From Calcarisporiella thermophila CBS 279.70 (Eukaryota; Calcarisporiellomycota), in NCBI RefSeq assembly GCF_041956535.1, contig NW_027192197.1, forward strand, positions 8,193 to 62,999: a stretch of 54,807 bases of DNA, written 5' to 3'. The position numbers were made by a program, and so were the translations under genes. The notes under the pieces were generated by a model that was not told the origin of the DNA, did no database searches, and worked only from the letters and a program-made list of their open reading frames with translations. Positions within the stretch are counted from its first letter, which is position 1, and the number at the start of each line of letters is the position of its first letter. Positions 42,661 to 53,020 of this stretch are shown one piece after another.

Positions 42661-44757
42661 CGTGGAGCTTGCTTACCGAGCTGTTATTGGAGTGACTGTT
42701 GGGATTTCCCTCTTCCAAGAGAATAGCTCAACAGAGCGAGGGGGAGGGGTAGGGGGAGATTAATGAAGAAAATGGAAAATAAGGCAGGAAAAGAAAAATA
42801 AAGATAGAAATAGAGTTTGAAAGCGCAATGCTCAAAACCTCCTTTTCTTAACACGAATGTTAAAAAACAAACTTTGACAGAAAACGAGAAACGCGGAGAA
42901 ACAGCCAAAAGAGAAAACTGAGGACACCCAAGTGAGCCTTTCAAGACGTTTTGAAACAGGGAATCAACAAAAGAAGGATTGAGCGATGAGAGCGTCTGTG
43001 TAAAACGGATGAAAAAAATATACATGCCCGGTGACATCATGGCTGCTCTTAAGCAGGGAGGCTTCAGACGCGCCTTCAGAAAAGCCATCAAAGTCAGAAA
43101 TCGAAAGGGCAAAAGGGTGAAACAACCAATATCGAGAATGACAGCCCAGTTTTCCATGTTCATCCTAGACGGTGAGAAGGTACAAAAATTCGATTTAGAA
43201 ACGGAGAGTTCTTCTATTTTTCCCTTAGGATGGAGAGCTCGGGCGCGGCTCTATGAGCACTCCCAGCATAGGAGGAAGGCACGCGGAAGAGCCCAGCCGA
43301 AGCCAATATACCCCAACCACCTAACCTAAGCTCCCTTCTCATAAGCCGTGGGGCTTTCTACGGGCTGCGTGATCCCCCGCGAGTTGACGGCGAAAGGCAG
43401 AGAAACATAAAATAGATAAACAAAACAATATGCGGGCTGTTTCAACAGCGGGAGGGCTCCTTTCCCATCCGCAGCTTCACCGGGTAAACAAGAAAAATGC
43501 CTCAGGCCATTGTGCATAGCCTCATTCCCCCTCATGCTTCCCATAAGAGGCCTTGCTGCTTACTGCATCTTGGTTTGGGCCTATGGCCACTTCCGGGTCC
43601 AGGGTGTCGCAAGCTACCAAGTTTGTGCACAAGGTTCAATGGAATCGTTATGGATCGAATCTCCAGTGCTAAATCTCATGGTTTCACTGGCTGAGACTGA
43701 ATCCGATTTGGACTGGACTCGTCTCATAGATCGCCGATAGGCCACATTCTAGGGTTGGACGGCGCAGTCTGAGGCACTCTAGGGCAAACTAGGCTACTTG
43801 TTTCTTTTCAGGTCAAGATTAAGTCTGTCTCTATTGAATTCTCTGGCCAGCCACTTCAACGTAGTCGATGCATCTCAACGTTCGTCATGGCTTACTCTAC
43901 TGATTAATGACTCAAACCCTATTGAGCTGAAACCTCCGGCGCCATTTCTTGAGCCTTAGGGATGAATTGGCAGTCTTAACTTTTCTGCGCCTGATGGCTC
44001 TATAGACTTTGTCACGAAACTTCCGCGTACGGCATTGTCACGATGCGATTCTGATGATAGCAGACAGACTAACATAAGGCGCTATGTATCCATCTGCACT
44101 TTCTGCCTGTTCACACATCCTCCCAATTGACGGAACAATGCGGTTGACTATTCAAACTCCAACATCGCCATGATCATTCCTTCGATCGGAAAAAAAGTGT
44201 GCGTGTTTGGTATGCTTATCTACTCTGACCAGAATCGCATCAAGGCCATCTGGAGTGCGTGGGAGTTTCGTAAAGTCCATGGAGGCTTTTTCGCTTTCCC
44301 TTGCTTGGTATGCGTAGGGAGAAAGGGGACTTTTATGGTCTCAGAGTTACAATTATTGCAATGCCATTGGTGCCGCACACTAGAGGCACTTTTTTCCAGG
44401 TTGATGAATGAGCTTAGAAAAGTATCGATTCAGTGTGCCAGGAATTTCACTTAAAACAACGCAGTTAAAGCTCAAAAATTGGTCAGCAGCCATGGCCTTC
44501 CTAGTGTCTCCACCGGTTGTGATTTCATATGAGCCAAAAATATGTTTATTATTTTTTCGAATCTTCCTTGAATACAGTTTTCCTGTTTGCACCTGACCAG
44601 GAAGATGAAAGCACCGCAGCCTCGATACAATAAGTCTGACGAACATCGCTTGGAGAATCTGGGTATAAATTAGCAAGTACGTTCTATCTATCCACCCTAA
44701 GCTACACTGGATTAATTTGCAGTTGCAGTATGTACGGATTGAATTGCACCGGCAACT
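42661..44757. other. Intergenic, 2.1 kb, no supported gene
   Basis: A plus frame at 42979-43329 is strongly basic and has an ATG but no family features, so I leave it out. Frames at 43497-43740 and 44170-44596 are short, without motifs, and may be decayed repeat. The 44650-44757 part holds the 3' UTR of the chromate transporter. Confidence 0.45.
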
Positions 44758-46323
44758 TCAAAATAAAAATAAAATTTGCCCGGCTAGCGCAGCTGTGGCT
44801 ATTAACATGATGGAGATTAATCGATGTTTAAATGTATACAAAGCACCAAGAGCCATAAGAAAGATGATAGCGGAGAGTGAGCTGTATACACCGGAATCAA
44901 GTGGAGTATTTGAGCTAACACGATTAACAGATACAAGAGTGTTAGGATGGATAAGGATCGCAGACTTTGCCAAATCCGCGGCAGAAATGCCAATTATCCC
45001 CACGATAGCGGCCGTAATCCCCTCGAAAAAGGAGGAAAGGAATGTATTGTTCGCCAGCTTCTCGAGAAGGCGATGGCCCATCAACGTGAGAAGGAAGCAC
45101 GGGATAAAGATTCCAACCGTCATTAAAATCGCACCGGCAAAAGCAGTCCCCAAGCCGCCATGCACCTGTCCTCCCTGGAATCCAATGAAGGTGGAGAAGA
45201 TGACAAGGGGAGCGGGAAGCACATTGGCTAAGGCAATTCCATCCAAGAACACCTTTTCGCTAAGCCAAGCCCCTCGAATGACGGCTTCCGCTTGCACAAA
45301 GGGGATAGCAGTGTAGGCGCCTCCGAATGAGAGCGAGCCAGCCACCAGTCCTAGCGCAAACAGGTTGCCGAGGTCGGGCGTGGGGGTGATTCCGAGGGCA
45401 ATGGACACGGGCGAAGGAAACCCTTTGAAAACCACGTAGAGTATGAAGCCCACATACTGGAGCACAATGAGCGCAGCTGCGATCCAATAGAAGCGACGGC
45501 TCCAAAGCATGTAAAAGATCCCCAGCACTCCTAGGGTAATAAAGAAATTGATGCGAAGCACTGACTGTAATGCGGAGAGAAAGGCCAGAAAGAGGAGTGC
45601 GTTGTCGAACGCATTTGTTTTCGATGAGATGAACGAGTGGTCGGCGATCTTGTGCACTGCTCGAACCACCATAGCGGCGGCGACGGGTTTTAACGCTATG
45701 AACGATGCAGTGAAGTAGGGATTTTCAACCGTTCCAAGGGTATATAAATAACTGAGCGCCAGCATAAGTATAAAGCCCGGGAGCAAAAAGCCCAGACCGG
45801 CAAGGAATCCTCCAAACCAACCCCCTGCCAAACTACCAAAATACATGCAAAGCTCAGCCGCTTCCGGACCCGGAATCATCTGATAGATCCCGTATGCTCT
45901 ATTGTAGCGGCTAACGGAAATCCACTTGTCCCGAATCACTAGCTTATCCTTCAATAGCGCAATCTGAGCAATAGGACCTCCCCACGCATGAATACCGAAT
46001 TCAAACAGAAAGAGGCGGAATATTTGTGCGTAAGAGAGATGAGGGATGTTGGTCTCATCTTTGAGCTGCTCCGAAGAACTGGTCTCACCATCTGATGCAG
46101 TTTTCTCTACCCCTTCAGGGATAGAAACTCTTACCCCATCCCCACTTTCCCCAGCATTGGGCCCAGCGACGGTTACTGTGTCACTTAATATGCCAGAATT
46201 GTTGTTAGCTAGCGATGTCATAGTCTCCTCCGTTCGCTTTCGCACGTGGTTGAGGGTGACAGTCGCGTTTTGAGGAAATCTGCACGAATTTCGATGACTA
46301 TTTATAGTAGACCGGATAGCCAT
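44758..46323 (-). CDS. Chromate ion transporter (CHR superfamily)
   Basis: One uninterrupted exon of 521 aa. Residues 1-95 are polar and probably cytosolic; an alternative start at Met 33 (MTSLANNN) would still keep the membrane part. Two homologous CHR domains follow. Domain 1: IFRLFLFEFGIHAWGGPIAQ, YGIYQMIPGPEAAELCMYFG, GGWFGGFLAGLGFLLPGFIL. Domain 2: LFALGLVAGSLSFGGAYTAI, FLDGIALANVLPAPLVIFST, with IGFQGGQVHGGL. The duplicated GG and PGPE/PAP motifs are characteristic. Members move chromate or sulfate-like anions, and most studied fungal or bacterial ones affect chromate tolerance. The gene lacks introns, unlike its neighbours of similar size. Confidence 0.92.
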   Translation of the reverse strand: MAIRSTINSHRNSCRFPQNATVTLNHVRKRTEETMTSLANNNSGILSDTVTVAGPNAGESGDGVRVSIPEGVEKTASDGETSSSEQLKDETNIPHLSYAQIFRLFLFEFGIHAWGGPIAQIALLKDKLVIRDKWISVSRYNRAYGIYQMIPGPEAAELCMYFGSLAGGWFGGFLAGLGFLLPGFILMLALSYLYTLGTVENPYFTASFIALKPVAAAMVVRAVHKIADHSFISSKTNAFDNALLFLAFLSALQSVLRINFFITLGVLGIFYMLWSRRFYWIAAALIVLQYVGFILYVVFKGFPSPVSIALGITPTPDLGNLFALGLVAGSLSFGGAYTAIPFVQAEAVIRGAWLSEKVFLDGIALANVLPAPLVIFSTFIGFQGGQVHGGLGTAFAGAILMTVGIFIPCFLLTLMGHRLLEKLANNTFLSSFFEGITAAIVGIIGISAADLAKSAILIHPNTLVSVNRVSSNTPLDSGVYSSLSAIIFLMALGALYTFKHRLISIMLIATAALAGQILFLF

Positions 46324-46796
46324 TATGGTGGTGGCTTGTTAGTTTTGATCTGCTTGGATAGTGGCGGTTTTTAGACCAGTCAATGCCCGTCTTCGTTAGT
46401 AGTGAGCACAAAATCCTGGAAAGCACGCAATCCAAAGTATTCTTTCTATCAAGGATTCAAGCTCAAGGCAGAAAATAGGTGGTTTGAAAGGCTTTGATAA
46501 AAACTATTTGATTTCGCGTCACAATCGAGAATAATGTCTATCTTTAATTTAATATGCCCTAACGAGGTTACAAATATATCCTAATCTTAATTGTTTTGGC
46601 CTCTGCGATGAATCAATCCTGGTCAACATCTAAACAGGGCTACGCACGATTGATTTGTTAATTTTGACGGTTTTGTTTACAAACAATGATGGCATTTCTG
46701 CTTTTAAATGCGCTAGTAGCCACTGCTGACATCATGTTCCCACCGTTTCTTTCAGTCTCCGAATGAAGCCTATTGTAACCTTTCGGAGCAAAAAAG

Positions 46797-46868
46797 TGGG
46801 ACGTGAGAGACTCGAACTCCCAACCTTCCGCTCTGGAGGCGGACGCGCTACCATTGCGCCAACGCCCC
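46797..46868 (-). tRNA. tRNA-Trp (anticodon CCA)
   Basis: A 72-nt cloverleaf on the minus strand. GGGGCGT pairs with ACGTCCC with one G-U. The D arm has GCGCAATGGTAGCGC. The anticodon arm is TCCGC-CTCCAGA-GCGGA with anticodon CCA, and the T arm is GGGAG-TTCGAGT-CTCTC. The discriminator base is A. No intron is present. A protein-like frame across it (46658-46885) is an artefact of the tRNA. Confidence 0.94.
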
Positions 46869-46917
46869 AATCTTGCGCTGTTCATGAGGTATATCTGTTG
46901 GGATTATTGTGTCAAAA

Positions 46918-47110
46918 CTAACCAGTGTAGCCAGCTAAGCCACAAAATATCTCTATTCTTATCTTCTCAATCATCAGGTACAACCAACAATATGAGGACA
47001 TCGCATTCCGGTTTGTCTTATAAACAGATCTACTTATAGCAATCAAAGGACAATGGATACTGGCACAGAGAAAAAAAGATGAAGAAAGTTTTAAGCAGAA
47101 ATGAGGAAAG
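46918..47110 (-). repeat. Dispersed repeat related to 50735-50880
   Basis: Read on the minus strand, it contains TATCCATTGTCCTTTGATTG, then GATCTGTTTATAA and AATGCGATGTCCTCATATTG. The plus strand at 50.7-50.9 kb has TATCCATTGGTCTTTGATTG and AATGCGATGTCCTCATGTCA in the same order. Element type is unknown; I see no coding motif. Confidence 0.55.
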
Positions 47111-47223
47111 AGCACGATAATCCTGATCCATGGCAGCCAAGAGGTGGCTTTCGATCTCGAGGAAGCAACTATATAGGATTCAATAAATAATCCATAACTA
47201 AAAAAAAGCCACAAGTTATTCGA

Positions 47224-47290
47224 GACCTAGTTGTTTAGGGGCACCAGAGCCAAACTACTAGGTTGCGGGTTCAATCCTAGCTGACGATAC
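47224..47290 (+). repeat. tRNA-like module, decayed
   Basis: GACCTAGTTGTTTAGGGGCA resembles an A box and GGGTTCAATCCTAG a B box, spaced as in tRNAs. The stems are not complete, so this is at best a tRNA pseudogene or a SINE head. Confidence 0.35.
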
Positions 47291-47892
47291 CCTCTCAAGA
47301 GAGTTTGCCAAGTTTTTCTCAGAGATCAATGCTTATTAATAGTATAGCAATAATCAAGGAATAACATGCGACTACGAAATTAAGCAGCAATCATTCTCAG
47401 AGAAAATTCAATTACAAAAATGGGAGGCTAGCATTCATGTAATTCATGTGTAATTATGACGTATAAACTTACCATTCTAATTCCCTCAGATAAAAATTAC
47501 AAAGTAGAGGTAGAAAAATTACCTCGTGGATAATCTCAAGAGGTTGGTTTGGTATGCTTTTGGTCTTTGATTCATTAGCAGTAACATAGGGCTTCTTTAT
47601 TTCTATACTAAAAACAGTGCAGATTTATTTTTAAACACAATGCTAGCTAATAATATATAATAAATCGTTATAAATGATCTATGACTAACTAACGAGGTAA
47701 TATGTGCTTTAGTATCAGGAATAATACTAAGCAGCTCTTGACTTTCAAATTTAGTATACTCTATTTAGGCTTTGATAAAATCAAATCAATGTTTAATGCT
47801 TGTTGAAATATATTGCCACAAGCGCTTGCAATGACAATTGGGCCAGCAACTGGATATCTACTAAGGATCGGGCATTCAAATGAAATATCTAT
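47291..47892. other. AT-rich intergenic, no gene seen
   Basis: Contains no coding frame or recognisable repeat. The end of the interval is the 3' flank of the secreted-protein gene. Confidence 0.5.
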
Positions 47893-48420
47893 TTAAATAT
47901 CTCCTGTATTCCCTCCCGGAACACCCTCTGGGTCTCCACCTGGAATTCGGCCTGGCTCTTCTTCTAGAGTATTTTCTGGACTAACTTCTTGCATACATTC
48001 TTGTGAGCTATTCCCTCCCGGAGCACCCTTTGGGTTTCCACCTGGAGTACGGCCTGGACCTTCTCCTAGAGTATTTACTGAGCTAACTTCTTGCATACAT
48101 TCTTGTGAACTACCCGCAGTATTTTCTTGATTTTTGCTTTGAGTAGGTGCTCGAGAAAACCCAAAAATTCCTCTTCCAAGAAAGGGAAATGGTGAAAATG
48201 GGAAAAGAAACGAACCTGTCCCAGCAGGGGGTTCCAAGGGAGCGTCGGAAGTAGAGCTTAAAATACCCGTGTTCACGTTTGTGTTTGCACTTGAATCTCC
48301 ATTGGAGCTAACACCTGACGCCTTACATGATTTTGACGAAGATGCACCCTGCTGTCCGATCGGGAGAGCCAAACTCATGGAAGACAAAGCAAGGGCAGTG
48401 GCAAAGAGAGAGAATCGCAT
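47893..48420 (-). CDS. Small secreted repeat protein, effector-like candidate
   Basis: A single exon of 175 aa. The N-terminus MRFSLFATALALSSMSLALP is a strong signal peptide with likely cleavage after Ala-Leu-Ala. The mature part is Ser/Asn-rich with four cysteines, a Phe/Pro-rich patch (GSFLFPFSPFPFLGRGIFGF), then two 34-residue tandem units starting SSQECMQEVS and ending PGRxPGGxPxGxPGGN, one Cys each. The DNA period is 102 nt at about 47905-48110. There is no membrane anchor or known domain. It lies in the repeat-rich flank, as secreted virulence- or wall-related genes often do. The function is unknown. Confidence 0.7.
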   Translation of the reverse strand: MRFSLFATALALSSMSLALPIGQQGASSSKSCKASGVSSNGDSSANTNVNTGILSSTSDAPLEPPAGTGSFLFPFSPFPFLGRGIFGFSRAPTQSKNQENTAGSSQECMQEVSSVNTLGEGPGRTPGGNPKGAPGGNSSQECMQEVSPENTLEEEPGRIPGGDPEGVPGGNTGDI

Positions 48421-48984
48421 GGTGATATTTTGTTCAAAGATATTGGATAAATAATACGAAAAACTTGATGGTTGAAAATTTGTTAGAAGTGTTCTTGGGT
48501 ATTTATAGTGTATTGTGTTCTACAGTAAAGTGCTTTCCTACCAATTCCATTCATCAACTTATCGACAAATTTGGAATCCTCTCCACATTTGGGTTTCTCC
48601 TCAAAATAGAGAGGATTGATAAGGGATATTTCGTGATGATATCAGGGTAGCTTGCCTACATTTCTCGGCATATCTCAAAAGGGCATACCGCCAAAGATTT
48701 TCGGCCATCACACAACATATAAGAATCCTCTTCTCATAGAGAGGGACAAAATTGAACATAGGCTATATCCATTTATATTTTATTGTACTGTAAATACTTC
48801 TTAATAGAAAAATAATATGCACGAGCGGAGCCACTATGAAAAAAGGAGTGGATTTACTTTTCTTTTTGGTTCACGCACTGCCCTTGTTATAAATGCTACT
48901 TCTTTCATACTATGGCTATTTAAATATTCTTTTTGGAAAAATTCTTTTGGTGAATAATTTAGCAGTTTGATATATTACCATAAA

Positions 48985-49480
48985 ATGTTCATTTTTCGTT
49001 TTATATACACCAGGGGATCTCCTAGGTACGCTCTCGTAGCGATTAACAATGTACGACTTATCCATGCGTTTCCACATATACCCTATCTGCTTCATAAATT
49101 CTTCTTATCCTTTGGTCTTATGGGATTCGCTTGGTGTTTTCTCTTCAGGATACTCTACATGTTCTCAATCGGGTTCAAATCGGGTGAGTGAAAAGTTTGT
49201 TCTAAGTTTCTTATTTCATTTCTTCGTAGCCACTCTTGGATTGATTTGACAGCATATGAAGGAACGTCGTCGTGTTGGGATATAATATCGTCTTGGCTGA
49301 TCCTGTAAAAACCAGGCGTTCCAAGAAAACCCTTCTCCAATATGCTCTGATGCATCGTTGTGTTCATTCCGCCTCGAGTACGGTTAATATGCTCAACTCC
49401 TTGTTAAGTGATGCACCCCTGTACCACAAGAGCCTCTTTACCATTTTTCGTGGCTAGAATCACACTAGGAAATAGTAATA
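48985..49480 (-). pseudogene. Tc1/mariner transposase remnant
   Basis: On the minus strand the pieces align in order with the C-terminal half of Tc1 transposases: ALVVQGCIT (compare VMVWGCF), GGMN, SQHDDVPSYAVKSIQEWL (compare QDNAPxH...), the hallmark HSPDLNPIENM, SILKRK, and in another frame YMWKRMDK and VPRRSPGVYK. There are at least two in-frame stops (about 49404 and after IENM) and one frameshift near 49090. The N-terminal DNA-binding part is absent, and I see no terminal inverted repeats. It is inactive. Confidence 0.75.
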
Positions 49481-49505
49481 ATAAAAGATACAGGCACAAT
49501 TGTAC

Positions 49506-49584
49506 TAGTGGTGGCAGATGGATTTGAACCTGTGCCGTCGGAATGGCACTGAGGAGCACTTGCGAATAAGCTTCTCCACCCCCT
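49506..49584 (-). repeat. tRNA-like SINE head
   Basis: Minus-strand GTGGAGAAGCTTATTCGCAA starts it, with an A-box-like part and a B box GGTTCAAATCC, and it ends CTGCCACCA. It resembles a tRNA with a longer variable arm. The encoded CCACCA matches the other SINE heads here, but no SINE body follows. Confidence 0.5.
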
Positions 49585-49597
49585 AAGTAATTAGCCC

Positions 49598-50245
49598 AGT
49601 TTTTTTTTGTTAGAAAGGCCTTCATTAAAAAAATACTTTTCAATCAAAAATGTTAAAAGGGGATAAAACAACGAGGGGACAAGTAAGCTGAGTAGAGTGC
49701 GAAAGAAATAAAGGAGAAAGTGAATAACGTTCATATTTTTTCAAGCATATAAAAAAGAATAAATATAAGAGAAAAAGTACGGGAATATTTATATATAATA
49801 TTAATAAATTCTGTAACAGAGTAACATATAACGAAAAGACAAATTAAGTCTATAAATTCAGGAAAGAATAGGGTAAAGAGGGTAGGACATTCGGTATAGT
49901 CGCACTAGAGTTAGGTGTTTTGGATGAAGGGAATCTCGTCTCCTTGGACTTGTATTCAACTTCCTTTATACCAAACCATTTGAAATTCTTCTTTTTTTAT
50001 TTTCTAAGAACACAGACAGCCATTTAGACCGCTTGCTTTTTTACAACTCATGTTGTTCTACAAGTGCTATTTCACTTGCTTGGGCATTGTCCATTATTAT
50101 CTCTGTTCTGGATCAATAGATTAACCGGATTACTGCATCATGAACTGTCGTCACTACTTCTCGTTAGTAGGCCATTTTTTTGCTATCTGTTCCAAATAGT
50201 TTATCTTTCATGGACAATTCATGGACCCGCATTCCAAAAATGTGA
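49598..50245 (-). mobile_element. 5'-truncated LINE-A copy
   Basis: Inverted relative of 276-859. Shared pieces (minus-strand reading) are GACAAACTATTTGGAAC-like coding sequence, the DNAQPSE-like segment, and the 3' UTR AAGTCCAAGGAGACGA with CATCCAAAACACCTAA. The 3' end is a T-run on the plus strand at 49600-49610. The frame is interrupted, so it is older than the left copy. Confidence 0.7.
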
Positions 50246-50470
50246 CAGACGTAACTGTCCATTGCTTGCCATAACTGATTCCGGGCCGGGCATTCCAGGC
50301 AGGCATGGGTTATGAATTCCACTGTGTTGGCTGTGCGCCGTTTGCAAGCATTGGATTATTTTATCCACTTTTAGTGACAATTCTTGTCACCAAACTGTGT
50401 TTCAAGAGTCTCTATCTTAATATCTTGTATTTAAGTTCACTCTACCGCCTCTTCCAGTAAGTAATGAACT

Positions 50471-50590
50471 CGAGGAATTTTTTTTTCCTCTTTACCAAGG
50501 ATTTTATTAAAAGGAATCTTATGTATATGATCATTAGGGTAGACTTCTACGATAAAATCGCCCAAGTAATGATTCTGGCCTATTTAGTCG
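50471..50590 (-). mobile_element. LINE 3' end fragment
   Basis: A T-run at 50478-50486 followed by GGATTTTATTAAAAGG and TAGACTTCTACGATAAAATC is a diverged inverted copy of the LINE-B/D 3' UTR (AGGTAGG...TTTTGACGTAGAA...CAATAAAGG). Only the tail remains. Confidence 0.55.
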
Positions 50591-50734
50591 AAATTTAGTG
50601 TAAAAATGAGATGTCTTTGGGTGTGGAGCTAGTGAAAGGACTAGGCTTAGCCCGAGCTGAAATTATTATGCATGTTGTATCCTTTATGGGGAGTACACTT
50701 AGTATTGCGAGTACCTCTGATGTGTTGAGAAATT

Positions 50735-50880
50735 TTCTTCAACTTTTTTTCCTTTGTACTTGTATCCATTGGTCTTTGATTGCTATGAGTGGGTCTGATA
50801 AAAATATACACCTGAATGCGATGTCCTCATGTCATTGGTTGTCAATGACAATTGCGACTCTTGTCTTATGTATACTCCAG
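50735..50880 (+). repeat. Dispersed repeat related to 46918-47110
   Basis: Counterpart of the repeat at 46.9-47.1 kb in opposite orientation; see TATCCATTGGTCTTTGATTG and GATGTCCTCATGTCATTGGT. No coding features. Confidence 0.5.
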
Positions 50881-51047
50881 AACATGATGTCGTGTAACAA
50901 CATGGAGATTTGTCGAACTTTGCCTTGTGTCTCCTTGTGGAATCCGAAGTGTTTCTCATTCTTTCGCATATTTGTCCAGGACTTTTCGAGGATCTTTTGA
51001 CGGAGCCTGTCAAACCACCTCCAAAGGTGTCCCCTACGTTTATTTGG

Positions 51048-51120
51048 TTTTTTTTTTTGAAGCTACGGATCTTTATTGAAAAGTGTCCTCATGTAGTTAA
51101 TCGTTGAAGGTGAATCAAAG
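51048..51120 (-). mobile_element. LINE-like 3' tail
   Basis: T10 at 51048-51058, then GGATCTTTATTGAAAAGTGT, the inverted form of the ACACTTTTCAATAAAG tail found in LINE-A, B and D. The remainder upstream is not recognised. Confidence 0.5.
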
Positions 51121-51357
51121 GTAGTACGCCTTTGTGCAGATTATAGCCAATTGATGGCAGAAGTTATAGAAAAATTAAGAAACAGTAATAGTAGAATAAC
51201 CAGGCACGATAAGATAGAGGCGGAGGAACCAGATACGACAGGACGGAGAGAGCGATTGTAGTGAACTAGTCTGGAAAAGACAAAGGCAATACTAATGAAG
51301 AACATAGACACAACAAGCAAGACACAGAATCAGTGGAGAGTCCAGACACATTTTTTG

Positions 51358-51445
51358 TGCTGGTGGGGGTTACGGGATTCGATTCCGCGCCATCTCGATG
51401 GCACCTAAGAGTGCTTACCCCTAAGTTACTCCAACCTCTCCTGAT
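51358..51445 (-). repeat. tRNA-like SINE head with long variable arm
   Basis: Minus strand GGAGAGGTTGGAGTAACTTA then GGGGTAAGC forms an A-box region; GGAATCGAATCCC is the B box; it ends CCCCCACCAGCAC. The same CCACCAG junction occurs at 3517-3525 and 51718. It lies directly downstream of the SINE at 51452-51798. Confidence 0.55.
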
Positions 51446-51451
51446 AGTTGC

Positions 51452-51798
51452 TTTTTTTGATCATTCAATGGAAACTTTTATTTATATTCCATATATTACA
51501 TGAAGTTAATGTTAATGGACTTAACATAACGAGATATAAGTCTTTGATCGGTAGGCGTGCAATCGATATGCGTGTAATCGAAAGGCGTGTATTGATGTTG
51601 TCGTGAATAGCACGTAAGTGAAATCGATGTAATCAGTGTATTTTTTCGTAGGAGCGAACTTTCCAGTAATAGTGACTCAATATTGATCAAAGTGGTCACG
51701 AAATAATAGTAGTGCTGGTGGGGGAAGTGGGATTCGAACCCACGCCATTTCATTCGGCATCCCTGGGATAGTCCACTACACCATCTCTTCCCCTCTCC
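51452..51798 (-). mobile_element. Full-length tRNA-derived SINE
   Basis: Inverted copy of the SINE at 3448-3799. The head (minus strand) has GATGGTGTAGTGGACTATCC, B box GGGTTCGAATCCC and encoded CCACCA. The body has CGCTCCTACGAAAAAATAC and the ATCGATT/ACGC units. The tail is AAAAGTTTCCATTG, ATGATC and A7 at 51458-51452. AGGAGAGG on both flanks may be the target duplication. Confidence 0.85.
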
Positions 51799-51880
51799 TA
51801 ATTGTTGTTGACACCCATGTGACTGCTATTTTATTTTTTCTATACAAAAATTTAAGTTTTCTTAATTTTTCCGATCAAGG

Positions 51881-51952
51881 GGTTCTATGGTGTAATCGGT
51901 AGCACCCAGGACTTTGAATCCTGTAACCTGAGTTCGATTCTCAGTGGAACCA
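51881..51952 (+). tRNA. tRNA-Gln (anticodon UUG)
   Basis: A 72-nt cloverleaf. GGTTCTA pairs with TGGAACC. The A box is TGGTGTAATCGGTAGCA. The anticodon arm CAGGA-CTTTGAA-TCCTG has anticodon TTG, and the T arm CTGAG-TTCGATT-CTCAG is perfect. It lies 83 bp from the SINE head but reads the other way. Confidence 0.94.
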
Positions 51953-52654
51953 CATAATAAGAATATGTTATTCTCTTTTTGCAGTTTATTAGCACTATAC
52001 TATGGACTGGCTTTGAAGGAACTTTGATTTTTCATGAGTATTTTCGTTAATAAATTCAAACTCATTGACCCGCTCAAGAGTCAAAATACCATTTGGATCT
52101 AATTGAATAACGTCTTTTTAAAAAGGAAAACTCAGCTTCTACTTTAGTATAGCTTCTGTCCTACCTTAAAGAAATAAAAGAAGGAAGAGAGAACAAACAA
52201 AAAATATATAACAAAGGGCTTAACCCCCCCCCCCCCAATAAGTAACCAATAGGGCATGAGAAAAAATTAAAAAAAAAGCAAAGAAATTAATAAGAGCGAT
52301 GTGTAGGGGCGTCTAAAAATTGATTTTATATTTTAATTTTAATGTTACGTCTTTACTACTTAGAAAGACCTCTAATGAAACGCAATAGTAACATAAGAGA
52401 GTAAAAAGATTGACACGATAGAGTGCCTATAGTAAATAGCACATTATAGTTGGACGTGGTACTCTCCGATGTCTTAAGCAGTTTGAAAATAATTGGAAAA
52501 CATTTGAGATAAAAGTTAGAGAGAAGCAGTTCTTTGTTCAGATCTTTGAAAAATTAATCAGGCGAGCAGGTCACTGGACAAGCGGCGAAAACCCAAATTC
52601 CATACAATAAATACAATGATATATAATTATACTTTGCCTTACAAAAATGTTGCG
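51953..52654. other. AT-rich intergenic, nothing recognised
   Basis: A C-run at 52226-52237 and A-rich stretches occur. I see no gene or clear element. Confidence 0.5.
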
Positions 52655-53020
52655 TCGTATAGCAGTCTAATAAGTTTCTATCTCGACAATCCTTTAGCTA
52701 TCCCTAAGCTCTTGATTGTCCTTTCCTAAACACTTCAGAAGGCTAATAAACGACACAAGTGGGTCGTAAAGTAATCCGGTTCTATCCCAAAACAAAATAG
52801 CACACTTTTATTGTAAACAAAGATGTTTCCCTTTTATACTAAAGATAACGTACCACAAACATAAATGTAAACAAGATAATAAATATATATAATGAGGTAA
52901 TCAAGGAAAAATATGTTAACCATAACCGTAAGCTAATAAATATACTAATAAAACCATCCCAAGAAATATATCCATCCCAAATCTTAAAGAAGTATAAAAG
53001 AAAAATAAGCCACCAAAGTC
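52655..53020 (-). repeat. Inverted copy of the repeat at 874-1277
   Basis: Holds the reverse complements of the landmarks in the left copy, such as ATTGTAAACAAAGATGTTT, ATTGTAAAGTAATCCGGTT in diverged form, and AATGAGGTAATCAAGGAAAA. The match ends near 53020 with AAGCCACCAAAG, the uninterrupted form of the site where LINE-A inserted on the left. Confidence 0.65.

Noticed and set aside
42979-43329. Basic 116-aa plus-strand frame upstream of YPD1
   Set aside because: No family features, and it overlaps the probable YPD1 promoter; not enough to call a gene.
46658-46885. Open frame giving an RWRNGSASAS-like peptide
   Set aside because: It is a translation of the tRNA-Trp gene and its flanks.
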